Below, one piece after another: positions 53,536-61,947 of a DNA stretch of 64,000 nt; positions within the stretch are counted from its first letter, which is position 1; every line of letters starts with the position of its first letter. A program made the position numbers and the translations under genes. The notes beneath the pieces were generated by a model, which had not been told where the DNA came from, did not search any database, and was given only the letters and a program-made list of their open reading frames with translations. The stretch is from assembly GCF_004114975.1 (NCBI RefSeq), contig NZ_CP030051.1, forward strand, positions 5,394,001 to 5,458,000, written 5' to 3'. This stretch comes from Bradyrhizobium guangdongense. Its GTDB lineage: Bacteria; Pseudomonadota; Alphaproteobacteria; Rhizobiales; Xanthobacteraceae.

Positions 53536-53564
53536 TCCTCCCAACATAATCTTGGGAGGAAACC
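53536..53564 (+). promoter_or_regulatory. hairpin sequestering the ribosome binding site of the SMP-30 gene
   Basis: TCCTCCCAA (53536-53544), loop CATAATC, and TTGGGAGGA (53552-53560) form a perfect 9-bp stem. The right arm contains the whole Shine-Dalgarno GGGAGGA, four bases before the ATG at 53565. In RNA this would hide the ribosome binding site until the stem opens, so translation should be conditional. Confidence 0.75.
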
Positions 53565-54683
53565 ATGACAAGAATACTGACCAACCCCAACGACACTTCA
53601 GCAACAGAACCCGGCGGCCTCGGCCGCCGTACGCTCCTCAAGGGCGCCGCGACCGTCGCCGCCTCCGCCCTGCTGGCCTCCAGGGCCGATGCGCGCGACT
53701 ACGGCGCCAATGCCGAGCCGCAGCGTTACCCCGACCCCGACATTGTCGTCATTGATCCCAAGCGCTTCAAGGCCAAGGTCGGCAACACCTCGATCAAGCG
53801 GCTCTATACCGGCTGCCTGTGGGCGGAGGGACCGGCCTGGAACGCGCAGGGCCAATATCTCGTCTGGAGCGACATCCCGGCCAACCGGCAGCTGCGCTAT
53901 CTCGATGACGACGGCCACATTTCCGAGCAGTTTCACAAGCCCTCGAACGAGGCCAACGGCAACTCGTTCGACACCGAGGGCCGCCAAATCAGCGCCGAGC
54001 GCACCCGCCTCGTCCGCTACGAGCATGACGGCTCGGTCACAGCGCTCGCCGAGCAGGCCAACGGCAAGCCGCTCAACGGCCCGAACGACATGGTCGTTCA
54101 CCCCAACGACAAATCGATCTGGTTCACCGATCCCGGTTATGGCGCGATCAGCATCTACGAGGGCAAGCTCGCCAACACCGGCTCGGTGCAGCCTTACCAG
54201 AAGGAAGCCGTGTATCGGCTCGATGCGCAGTCCGGCCAGTTGACGAAAGTCGCCGACGAGCCGTTCAAGCCGAACGGCATCGCCTTCTCGCACGACTACA
54301 AGAAGGTCTATGTCTGCGACACCGGCATCACGCATTATCCGCAGGCGGAGAACGTGGTGTGGTCCTACGACCTCGACGGGACGAAGCTGTCGAACCCGAA
54401 GCGGCTGATCGACATGAAGCTCGACGGCAAGTCGGGCTTTCCCGACGGAATGCGCGTCGACACCGAAGGCAATGTCTGGGTTGGCGCCGGCTGGGTCGGG
54501 CCGGGTTATGACGGCGTCCAGGTGTTCGCACCGACCGACGGCGCCCGCATCGGCCAGATCATGCTGCCGGAGACCTGCGCCAATCTCTGCTTCGGCGGCA
54601 AGAAGCGCAACCGCCTGTTCATGACCGCGAGCCAGTCGCTCTATGCGGTCTATGTGGAGACGCAGGGCGCGCACTTCTGTTAA
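53565..54683 (+). CDS. Tat-exported SMP-30/gluconolactonase-like protein
   Basis: The 372-residue precursor has a twin-arginine signal (GRRTLLKGAATVAASALLAS, about residues 20-39) and a six-bladed beta-propeller of the SMP-30/gluconolactonase family. Metal-site residues are seen in CLWAEGPAW (Glu), LNGPNDMVVH (Asn) and SGFPDGMRVD (Asp). It should act in the periplasm as a lactonase on a sugar or other lactone. The substrate is unknown. The ATG at 53565 lies directly behind the sequestering hairpin. A palindromic repeat follows the stop. Confidence 0.9.
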   Translation: MTRILTNPNDTSATEPGGLGRRTLLKGAATVAASALLASRADARDYGANAEPQRYPDPDIVVIDPKRFKAKVGNTSIKRLYTGCLWAEGPAWNAQGQYLVWSDIPANRQLRYLDDDGHISEQFHKPSNEANGNSFDTEGRQISAERTRLVRYEHDGSVTALAEQANGKPLNGPNDMVVHPNDKSIWFTDPGYGAISIYEGKLANTGSVQPYQKEAVYRLDAQSGQLTKVADEPFKPNGIAFSHDYKKVYVCDTGITHYPQAENVVWSYDLDGTKLSNPKRLIDMKLDGKSGFPDGMRVDTEGNVWVGAGWVGPGYDGVQVFAPTDGARIGQIMLPETCANLCFGGKKRNRLFMTASQSLYAVYVETQGAHFC

Positions 54684-54703
54684 AGGAAGCCTCTCTCCCT
54701 CCG

Positions 54704-54788
54704 CGTCATGGCCGGGCTTGGCCCGGCCATCCACGTTTTGCCGCGCGCCCGAAGAACGTGGATGCCCGGGACAAGCCCGGGCATGACG
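54704..54788. repeat. palindromic intergenic repeat (CGTCATGGCCGGGC type)
   Basis: CGTCATGgCCGGGCTTG at the left pairs with CAAGCCCGGGCATGACG at the right; inner arms ATCCACGTTT and GAACGTGGAT also pair. The element fills the gap between the convergent SMP-30 and ppc genes and could terminate both. Confidence 0.85.
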
Positions 54789-54803
54789 GCTGAGCGAGCG
54801 TCC

Positions 54804-57590
54804 CTACCCCGTATTCCGCAATCCCGCCGAGATGCCGTTGATGGTGAGCTGAATCCCGCGCAGCACCTGCTCGTCCGGGTTCTGCGCGCGATGCTCCCGC
54901 AAGAGCTCGACCTGCACGTGATTGAGCGGGTCGAGATAGGGGAAGCGGTGCCGCACGGATCGCTCGAGCAGCGGGTTGCCTTGCAGCAGGCGGTCCTGAC
55001 CCATGATGTCGAGCAGCGTCTCGATGCAGGAATGCCATTCGCGACGGATGCGGCCGAAGATCTTTTCGCGCAGGGCCTCGTCCGGCACCAGTTCGGCATA
55101 GCGCGAGGCGATCGCAATGGAGCTTTTCGCCAGCACCATGTCCATGTTCGACAGCAGCATGCGGAAGAACGGCCATTCCTGGTAAAGCTCTTTCAGGAAC
55201 GGCATGCCCTTGTCGGGGTGCTCAGCGATCCACTGCTCGACCGCGCTGCCGAAGCCGTACCAGCCCGGCAGCATCAAACGGCATTGCGCCCAGGAGAACA
55301 CCCAGGGAATTGCGCGCAGATCCTCGATGGCGCGGGTCTTCTTGCGCGAGGCCGGACGGCTGCCGATGTTGAGCGTGGCGATCTCGTTGATCACGGTCGA
55401 GGACCAGAAGTAGTCGACGAAGCCGTCGGTCTCGTAGACCAAGCCGCGATAGGCCTTGAAGGCGAGGTTCGACAATTCGTCCATCGCAATCAAGTATTCG
55501 CGGCGGGGCGCGCTCTGGCTCGGCTGCAACAGGCTCGCATCCAGCGTCGCAGCCGCCAGGATCTCGAGATTGTTGCGGCCGACTTCGGCGTTGGAGTATT
55601 TCGACGAGATGATCTCGCCCTGTTCGGTGATGCGGATCTGGCCGTTCACGGCCCCGCCGGGCTGCGCGACAATGGCGTCGTAGCTCGGACCGCCGCCGCG
55701 GCCGACGGAGCCGCCGCGGCCGTGGAACAGACGCAGCCGCACATGGTGTCGCTCGAACACCTCGACGAGGCCGATCTCGGCCTTGTAGAGCTCCCAGCCC
55801 GAGGTGACGAAGCCGCCATCCTTGTTCGAGTCGGAATAGCCGAGCATCACCTCCTGCACGCTGCCGCGGCTGTCGACGAGGCGGCGGTAATCATGCACGG
55901 ACAACATGCGATCCATGATGCCCGATGAGGCCTGCAGATCCTCGATGGTCTCGAACAGCGGCACGATGTTGATGGCGCTGCGGCCGGAGGGATGAACCAG
56001 CCCCACCTCCTTCAGCAGCACCGCGACCTCGAGCATGTCCGACATGCCCTTGCACATCGAGATGATGCATTGAGGAATCGCATCCGAGCCGAACATCGCA
56101 TGCGCTTCCGCGGCGGCATGGAAGACGTTGAGCTCGCCCATGGTCTCGTCGCTGTACTTGACGAACGGCGACACCAGCGCGCGCGTCGAGCGCAACTCGT
56201 TGGTCAGCAGCGAGATGCGCGCCTCCTCGCCGAGCGCGAGATAGGACATGCCGGGATTGGCGGCATCCATCAGCTCCGCAATGGTGCGTTCATGCACCGC
56301 GGAATTCTGCCGGATGTCGAGCCGCGCCAGATGAAAGCCGAAGCAATCCACCGCGCGCCGCAGCAACCGCAACCGGCCGCGGGCGATGACGCGGGCATTG
56401 TTCGAGATCAGCGAGCGGTGCAGCACGTCGAGATCGGCTTGCAGCTCCTTGACGTTCTGATAGGGCGCCCCCTTGCCGACCGGACGGCGGGTGATCTCGA
56501 CCTCGAGCTTTTCGGCCGTGGCGGTCAGGCGAGCATAGATCCCGGACACTGCGAGACGATAGGGCTCACCACTCCGGTGCGGCGAGGTGTCGGGCGAGCG
56601 CTCCGCGAGCGTACGCAGCTCTTCGGAGACATCGGCGAGATGGGCTGCGATCGACAGTTCCGAGCCGAGCACGTGCAGCTCTTCCAGGTAGAACTGCATG
56701 ACCCGGCTCGACTGCAGCCGCAGCGTGCCGCGCATCACGTCGGCGGTGACGAAGGGATTGCCGTCGCGGTCGCCGCCGATCCAGCTTCCCATGCGCAGGA
56801 ACGAGGCGAGCTCGCCGGCCGCCGCGCCGCCCTCCTCCAGCCGGTCCTCCAGTGCGTTGATCAGCCGCGGCACCTCGCGCAGGAAAGTGTAGTCGTAGAA
56901 CGACAGGCCGTTGGCGACCTCGTCGAGCACGGTGAGCTTGGTTCGGCGCAGCAGGTTGGTCTGCCACAGCGTCAGCACCTCGCGGCGGAGTTGCTCGTCG
57001 CTGGCGGCCGCCTCGTCCGCGGTCAGCGCGACGCGCTCGCGGCGGTCGAGCAAGGCCGCGACTTCCATCTCGCGGTCCATGGTGCTCTTGCGCCGGACCT
57101 CGGTCGGATGCGCGGTCAGCACCGGGCTGACGAGCGCGCTCCTGAAGAACTTGCGCAGTGCATCGGCGCCAATCCCCGCGCCCTTGGCTTTGGCGAGCGT
57201 CCGAGCCAGGACACCGGAACTGCCGTTCTTGCCGGCGCGCATCTGACGGATGTTGTTCTGGTCCTCGGCGATGTTGGCGAGGTGCGAGAAATAGCTGAAG
57301 GCGCGGACGATCCGCACCGTCTCGGAGATCGACATGCTGTCGAGGATCTGCTCGAGCTCGCGGCGGGCGAGCCGGTCTTCATCACGGTGGAACCGGATCG
57401 AGGTCTGCCTGATACGCTCGACCAGGTCGAACACGTCGGCCCCCTCCTGGTCCCGCACCGTGTCGCCCAGGATACGCCCGAGCAGGCGGATGTCGTCGCG
57501 CAGCCGGACGTCCGCTTCCAGCGCCTGCACGTCCTCAGGGCGGTTCGGCCGGAGATCGGCGGCGTCGGACGATACGGTCTGGAGGGACAT
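54804..57590 (-). CDS. ppc: phosphoenolpyruvate carboxylase
   Basis: Ppc carboxylates PEP to oxaloacetate, replenishing the TCA cycle. The 928-residue protein has the catalytic His161 in [12 protein letters not shown], the glycine loop [14 protein letters not shown] and the C-terminal ending AGLRNTG, all typical of the bacterial enzyme. Length is normal. The ATG at 57590 ([13 protein letters not shown]) has GGGAAG upstream. A longer open frame to 58217 runs through the yccF-like gene in another frame and is not real. The gene appears monocistronic. Confidence 0.96.
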   Translation of the reverse strand: MSLQTVSSDAADLRPNRPEDVQALEADVRLRDDIRLLGRILGDTVRDQEGADVFDLVERIRQTSIRFHRDEDRLARRELEQILDSMSISETVRIVRAFSYFSHLANIAEDQNNIRQMRAGKNGSSGVLARTLAKAKGAGIGADALRKFFRSALVSPVLTAHPTEVRRKSTMDREMEVAALLDRRERVALTADEAAASDEQLRREVLTLWQTNLLRRTKLTVLDEVANGLSFYDYTFLREVPRLINALEDRLEEGGAAAGELASFLRMGSWIGGDRDGNPFVTADVMRGTLRLQSSRVMQFYLEELHVLGSELSIAAHLADVSEELRTLAERSPDTSPHRSGEPYRLAVSGIYARLTATAEKLEVEITRRPVGKGAPYQNVKELQADLDVLHRSLISNNARVIARGRLRLLRRAVDCFGFHLARLDIRQNSAVHERTIAELMDAANPGMSYLALGEEARISLLTNELRSTRALVSPFVKYSDETMGELNVFHAAAEAHAMFGSDAIPQCIISMCKGMSDMLEVAVLLKEVGLVHPSGRSAINIVPLFETIEDLQASSGIMDRMLSVHDYRRLVDSRGSVQEVMLGYSDSNKDGGFVTSGWELYKAEIGLVEVFERHHVRLRLFHGRGGSVGRGGGPSYDAIVAQPGGAVNGQIRITEQGEIISSKYSNAEVGRNNLEILAAATLDASLLQPSQSAPRREYLIAMDELSNLAFKAYRGLVYETDGFVDYFWSSTVINEIATLNIGSRPASRKKTRAIEDLRAIPWVFSWAQCRLMLPGWYGFGSAVEQWIAEHPDKGMPFLKELYQEWPFFRMLLSNMDMVLAKSSIAIASRYAELVPDEALREKIFGRIRREWHSCIETLLDIMGQDRLLQGNPLLERSVRHRFPYLDPLNHVQVELLREHRAQNPDEQVLRGIQLTINGISAGLRNTG

Positions 57591-57700
57591 GGCTCGCTTC
57601 CCTTGCAGAGCTCCCAATGGCTCCTTGGTCGGGAGGAGTGTGCGATATTTTTCTACCGCAGTGCAAGATGAACTTGGGGGCGGCGCACACGCCAGCCGGA

Positions 57701-58105
57701 TCAGGCCGGCACGATCACCTTGCCGATCGGCCAGAGCGCGATCCCCGCCAGCTTCAGATGCGCCCATGCAAAGGGAATGCCGATGATGGTGATCGCAAAG
57801 AGCACGGCAGTCAGCAGGTGGCCAAGCGCCAGCCACCAGCCGGCCAGCACGAGCCAGATGATGTTGCCGATCACCCCGAGCGGTCCGGTGCCGATATCGC
57901 CCATGCCGGTGACCTCGTCGCGGCTCACGGCGCGCGAGCCGAACGGCAGCAGCGTGTAGATGGCGATGTTGAAGGCCGCGCGCGCCCAGGGCAGGCCGAT
58001 GATCGTGAGGGCCATGATGATCGACGCCACCAGCCAGCCGAATGCCATCCAGGCACCGCCGATGAGAATCCAGATGATGTTGAGCAGGATGGAAACGGGG
58101 GCCAT
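57701..58105 (-). CDS. YccF-family membrane protein
   Basis: The 134-residue protein has two similar halves, each with a tryptophan-rich membrane segment: [19 protein letters not shown] then [14 protein letters not shown], and [20 protein letters not shown] then [23 protein letters not shown]. This internal duplication is characteristic of YccF/DUF307 inner-membrane proteins of unknown function. ATG at 58105 (MAPVSILLN) is chosen over the longer frame to 58180. No clear Shine-Dalgarno is visible. Confidence 0.88.
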   Translation of the reverse strand: MAPVSILLNIIWILIGGAWMAFGWLVASIIMALTIIGLPWARAAFNIAIYTLLPFGSRAVSRDEVTGMGDIGTGPLGVIGNIIWLVLAGWWLALGHLLTAVLFAITIIGIPFAWAHLKLAGIALWPIGKVIVPA

Positions 58106-58230
58106 GGGACGATCCGCAAGAGGATGATTTGACCATATAGCCACGAAAATAGTCGTTGCGAAGACAACGCCCGTGTCCACTCCCCGGTTTTATCTTTCGT
58201 GGGCCCAACGACCTCAACCACGAGCACCGG

Positions 58231-58352
58231 CGTCATCCTGAGGTGCGAGCCTTACGATGCTCCTGCATCGCAAGGCGAAGCCTCGAAGGATGGCCGGGGG
58301 CGCTTGCAGCCTATCCTGCGAGGCGCCCAAGGGCGCGCACCTCAGGATGACG
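58231..58352. repeat. palindromic intergenic repeat (17-bp perfect arms)
   Basis: CGTCATCCTGAGGTGCG (58231-58247) and CGCACCTCAGGATGACG (58336-58352) are perfect inverted copies, with further pairing inside. The element fills most of the gap between the acyl-CoA synthetase stop and the yccF-like start. Confidence 0.92.
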
Positions 58353-58379
58353 GTAGAGTTCGCGGAGAGGATTGTGGTC

Positions 58380-59924
58380 TCAGATCTTTCGCCCCGCCTG
58401 CTCCCAATAGGGATCCCGCAGGCGGCGCTTGAAAATCTTGCCTGAGTCTTCGCGCGGCAGCCCCGCGCGGATCTCGATGTGCTTGGGCACCTTGTAGTCG
58501 GCGAGCGAGGTCTTCAGTCCTGCACGGATCTCGGCGGCATCGAGCGTAATGCCGGGCTGCGGCTCGACCACCGCCATCAGCGCCTCGCCGAACTCGGCGT
58601 CGGGGATGCCGAACACCGCGCAATCATGCACCCCCGGCACGGCATGCAGCACCGATTCGATCTCGGCCGGATAGATGTTGACGCCGCCGGAGATTACCAT
58701 GTCGCGCTTGCGGTCGCAGATGAAGACGTAGCCGTCCTCGTCGATATAGCCGACGTCGCCTGAGGTGATGAAGCCGTCGCGATCGATCTCGGCGCGCTTC
58801 TCCGGCTTGTTGTGGTAGGTGAAGTCGGCCATTGCAGGCATGCGGGAATAGATCTCGCCGATCTCGCCGACGCCGAGCACGCGGCCGTCTTCGCCGATGA
58901 AGCGCAGTTCGGCGCCGGGCGAGATCTTGCCGACAGTGCCGGGCTTCTTCAACGCATCCTCTGACGTTGCGAAGGTGACGGCGCTGGATTCGGTCGAGCC
59001 GTAGAACTCGTAGATCACGGGCCCCCACCATTCGATCATGGCGCGCTTGACGTCGGCCGGACATGGCGCGGCAGCGTGGATGACGTGGCGCAACGATGAG
59101 ACGTCGTACTTCTTGCGAACCGCCTCCGGCAGCTTCATCAGGCGGATGAACATGGTCGGCACCATGAAGATGGTATCGATCTCAAAACGCTCGATCAGTT
59201 GCAGGAATTCTTCAGCCTCGAAACGCGGCATCAGCACCAGTGCGCCGCCGAGCTTGCCGGCGCGGATGCCGAAGGAGTTCGGCGCGGAATGATACAGCGG
59301 GCCCGGCAGGATCGCTCGGGCACCGGGCTTGAGGCCGTAGATCATCGCGCGCATGCGTTCGCCGGCGGCCTGCTGCTCCGGCGTCGGCGCGTTGCGGCGC
59401 ACGCCCTTGGGATGGCCTGTCGTGCCGGACGTATAGATCATGTTCATCGGCTGCGGCACGACCGGACCGTCATAGGGCTGGAATTGCGCAAGCCAGGATT
59501 CGAAATCGATCGCGAAGTCGGGAGTCCCCAGATGATCGCGATCGATCTTGTAGTTGGAGAGGATTTCCGGCGGTGTCGGCACGCTGAGCACGGTGACGCC
59601 TTTTGGAATCGCGTCGCGCAAGGCGTGGAGCATGTCGGCATGGCCGATCAGCACGGATGTGCCGGTGTCGCCAAGGATGTAGTTGATCTCCTCCGGCTTG
59701 AAGTGCCAGTTGATCGGCACGCCGTAGGCGCCGAGCCGCATCGCGGCGTAGGCCGCTTCAAGGAAAGCGATGTCGTTCCGCATCAGCATGCAGACGCAGT
59801 CGCCTTGGCGGACGCCGATCTTGGCGAGGCCGGAGGCGATACGATCGGCGCGATTGGCGACTTCGGCGTGAGTGCGATCGCGTTCGCCGGAGACAATGCC
59901 AAGGAAGGTGGACGTTTCGCTCAT
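58380..59924 (-). CDS. acyl-CoA synthetase (AMP-forming)
   Basis: The 514-residue ANL-superfamily ligase activates a carboxylic acid to its CoA ester through an acyl-adenylate. It has the P-loop-like motif YTSGTTGHPKGV near residue 167, the A5 motif YGSTESSAV near 315, the hinge GYVFICDRKRDMVISGGVNIYPAE near 410 and the catalytic Lys in REDSGKIFKRRLR near the C-terminus. The substrate is unknown; aromatic or medium-chain acids are plausible. It is the downstream neighbour of an enoyl-CoA hydratase gene on the same strand. Confidence 0.93.
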   Translation of the reverse strand: MSETSTFLGIVSGERDRTHAEVANRADRIASGLAKIGVRQGDCVCMLMRNDIAFLEAAYAAMRLGAYGVPINWHFKPEEINYILGDTGTSVLIGHADMLHALRDAIPKGVTVLSVPTPPEILSNYKIDRDHLGTPDFAIDFESWLAQFQPYDGPVVPQPMNMIYTSGTTGHPKGVRRNAPTPEQQAAGERMRAMIYGLKPGARAILPGPLYHSAPNSFGIRAGKLGGALVLMPRFEAEEFLQLIERFEIDTIFMVPTMFIRLMKLPEAVRKKYDVSSLRHVIHAAAPCPADVKRAMIEWWGPVIYEFYGSTESSAVTFATSEDALKKPGTVGKISPGAELRFIGEDGRVLGVGEIGEIYSRMPAMADFTYHNKPEKRAEIDRDGFITSGDVGYIDEDGYVFICDRKRDMVISGGVNIYPAEIESVLHAVPGVHDCAVFGIPDAEFGEALMAVVEPQPGITLDAAEIRAGLKTSLADYKVPKHIEIRAGLPREDSGKIFKRRLRDPYWEQAGRKI

Positions 59925-59972
59925 TGTTGTTGTCCGATCTTTCGTCGGTTAGGAACTTCGGCGACAACCGCC

Positions 59973-60019
59973 CTCGTCATTCCGGGATGCGCCGTAGGCG
60001 CAAGCCCGGAATGACGAGC
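59973..60019. repeat. short palindromic repeat
   Basis: CTCGTCATTCCGGG and CCCGGAATGACGAG are perfect inverted arms around ATGCGCCGTAGGCGCAAG. It is a short version of the element at 47033-47152 and lies just past the enoyl-CoA hydratase stop codon. Confidence 0.9.
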
Positions 60020-60829
60020 TCAATCCGCAAACTTCGGCGCGCGCTTCTCCAGATTGGCGCGCACCGCCTCGGTCTGGTTGGCGCTGCCGATCAGCTTCTG
60101 CTGCTCGACGGATTCGGCCAGCAGCGCGCCACCCGGATCGACCGAGAGATTATTGAGCAAGCGCTTGGCGGCGCGGATCGCGTCGGGACTCTTGCCGGCG
60201 ATTTCGCGCGCGGCTTGGAGCGCGGCTGCGCGCGGGTCGTCGCAGATGCGGGTGGCGAGGCCATACGTCATCGCCTCCTGCGCAGAGAAGATGCGGCCGG
60301 TGTAGGTGAGATCGCGCAGGATGTCGTCGCGGACGAGGCTCGCCAGGATCGGCGTTCCCGCCATGTCAGGCACGAGCCCCCATTTGATTTCCATGATCGA
60401 CATTCGCGCATCTGCCGAGAGAAAGCGCATGTCGGCACCGAGCGAGAGCTGAAAGCCGCCGCCGAAGGCGACGCCGTGCACCGCCGCGATCACCGGTACC
60501 GGAAGCTGACGCCAGCCCCAGACCGCGGCTTGCGGGAAGTTCGCCTGGCCGTGTGTTCGCTTGGTGAGATCGCGATTTTCGCCACCCGGAATTCCATTGC
60601 CGCCCTTCTCCTTCATGGCGGCAAAACGCCCCATGTCGAGGCCGGCGCAGAATGCACGGCCTTCACCTGAGAGCACGACGGCGCGAACGCCCTTTTCCTT
60701 CGAAAGCCGCTCGGTTGCCGCAACAAGGGCCTCGAACATGGGCTGATCGAGCGCATTCATCTTGTCCGCGCGCACCAAGCGCACGTCGGCGACGCCTTCC
60801 GAAATCGAGATCGAGACGCGCTCTTCCAT
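60020..60829 (-). CDS. enoyl-CoA hydratase/isomerase family protein
   Basis: The 269-residue crotonase-family protein has the oxyanion-hole segments GRAFCAGLDM (near residue 60) and VHGVAFGGGFQLSLGADMRF (near 118), followed by the active-site region MEIKWGLVPDMAG. The first acid residue of classical hydratases (GE) is not clearly conserved, so another crotonase reaction is possible. ATG at 60829 is supported by GGGGAG; the much longer frame to 61720 is antisense to an SDR gene. It shares a divergent promoter region with that SDR. Confidence 0.9.
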   Translation of the reverse strand: MEERVSISISEGVADVRLVRADKMNALDQPMFEALVAATERLSKEKGVRAVVLSGEGRAFCAGLDMGRFAAMKEKGGNGIPGGENRDLTKRTHGQANFPQAAVWGWRQLPVPVIAAVHGVAFGGGFQLSLGADMRFLSADARMSIMEIKWGLVPDMAGTPILASLVRDDILRDLTYTGRIFSAQEAMTYGLATRICDDPRAAALQAAREIAGKSPDAIRAAKRLLNNLSVDPGGALLAESVEQQKLIGSANQTEAVRANLEKRAPKFAD

Positions 60830-60887
60830 GGATGAATTCTCCCCTGTTCTTGTTCGGTGCCGCTTTACAGAAAGCTGTCGGCCGGAT

Positions 60888-60903
60888 TTAGTCAATCGAC
60901 CAA
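60888..60903. promoter_or_regulatory. candidate operator between divergent fatty-acid genes
   Basis: TTAGTC - AATC - GACCAA is an inverted repeat with five of six pairs matching, in an A/T-rich island between the enoyl-CoA hydratase and SDR genes; a third related half-site (AACTGAC) follows. TetR/MarR-type lipid regulators bind such sites. No regulator gene is adjacent in the window. Confidence 0.35.
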
Positions 60904-60934
60904 TTAACTGACAATCCGTACGGGAGAAACAGCC

Positions 60935-61807
60935 ATGTTCAAGGAAAATCTTCTGGCTGGGCGGCGCATTCTCGTGACTGGCGGCGGCACCGGGCTCGGC
61001 AAGTCGATGGCGGCGCGCTTCCTCCAGCTCGGCGCCGAGGTGCACATCTGCGGCCGGCGCAAGATCGTCTGCGACGAGACCGCGACCGAGCTGATGGATC
61101 AGTATGGCGGCCGCGTCACCAGCCATGGGGTCGACATCCGCAACGCGCTCGCGGTCGAGGAGATGGTCGAGACCATCTTTCGCGATGGGCCGCTCACCGA
61201 TCTCATCAACAACGCCGCCGGCAATTTCATCTCGCGCACCGAGGAGCTGTCGCCGCGCGGCTTCGATGCCGTCGCCAACATCGTCATGCACGGCACGTTC
61301 TACGTGACCCATGCGGTCGGCAAGCGCTGGATCGCGTTGAAGCAGCCCGGCAATGTCGTCTCGATCACGGTGACCTGGGTGCGCAACGGCTCGCCCTATG
61401 TGGTGCCGTCGGCCATGAGCAAGTCGGCGATCCACGCCATGACGATGTCGCTCGCCACCGAATGGGGCCGCTATGGTATCCGCCTCAACACCATCGCGCC
61501 GGGGGAAATCCCGACCGAGGGCATGAGCAAGCGCATCAAGCCGGGTGACGAGGCCGGCGCGCGCACCAAGGCGATGAACCCGATGGGCCGCGTCGGCACC
61601 ATGGAGGAGCTGCAGAACCTCGCGACATTCCTGATCTCCGGCGGCTGCGACTGGATCAACGGCGAAACCATCGCCATGGACGGCGCCCAGGCGCTCGCGA
61701 TGGGCGGCAATTTCTATCAACTGCGCGACTGGAGCGACGACGACTGGAAAACCGCGCGCGAGAGCATCATGGCGCAGAACGAGAAGGATCGGGCGAAGCG
61801 GGGGTAA
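60935..61807 (+). CDS. SDR family oxidoreductase, 2,4-dienoyl-CoA-reductase-like
   Basis: The 290-residue SDR has the cofactor motif VTGGGTGLGKSMA (about residues 14-26) and INNAAGNF near 92. The classical Tyr-x-x-x-Lys is replaced by the VVPSAMSKSAIHAM pattern near 150, as in 2,4-dienoyl-CoA reductases, where Ser takes the place of the usual Tyr; EWGRYGIRLNTIAPGEI follows. It probably reduces dienoyl-CoA from unsaturated fatty acids. CGGGAG precedes the ATG. It is divergent from the enoyl-CoA hydratase gene and upstream of an acyl-CoA ligase. Confidence 0.9.
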   Translation: MFKENLLAGRRILVTGGGTGLGKSMAARFLQLGAEVHICGRRKIVCDETATELMDQYGGRVTSHGVDIRNALAVEEMVETIFRDGPLTDLINNAAGNFISRTEELSPRGFDAVANIVMHGTFYVTHAVGKRWIALKQPGNVVSITVTWVRNGSPYVVPSAMSKSAIHAMTMSLATEWGRYGIRLNTIAPGEIPTEGMSKRIKPGDEAGARTKAMNPMGRVGTMEELQNLATFLISGGCDWINGETIAMDGAQALAMGGNFYQLRDWSDDDWKTARESIMAQNEKDRAKRG

Positions 61808-61812
61808 TCTCT

Positions 61813-61858
61813 CGTGCCCGGACGCATCGCAGCAGCGTTGCAGCGCGTCCGGGACACG
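61813..61858. repeat. short palindromic repeat
   Basis: CGTGCCCGGACGC and GCGTCCGGGACACG form inverted arms (one extra base) around GCAGCAGCG. It stands between the SDR gene and the acyl-CoA ligase gene and may act as a terminator-like element. Confidence 0.75.
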
Positions 61859-61947
61859 AAGCCGCGGCCGATTTCTCCCTTCTTGTCTTCACGCGCGGAT
61901 GACGCCACACTCTCCGGCACAAAAACAAAACGCCACACGGGGGAAAC

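Noticed and set aside
54708..57671. Two long plus-strand open frames
   Set aside because: They are antisense to ppc; the PEP carboxylase motifs on the minus strand are decisive.
57591..58217. Extension of ppc by about 209 codons
   Set aside because: The extra part overlaps the yccF-like gene in another frame and lacks PEP carboxylase similarity; the ATG at 57590 fits the family start.
60830..61720. Upstream extension of the enoyl-CoA hydratase frame
   Set aside because: It is antisense to the SDR gene at 60935-61807. The crotonase fold begins at the ATG at 60829.
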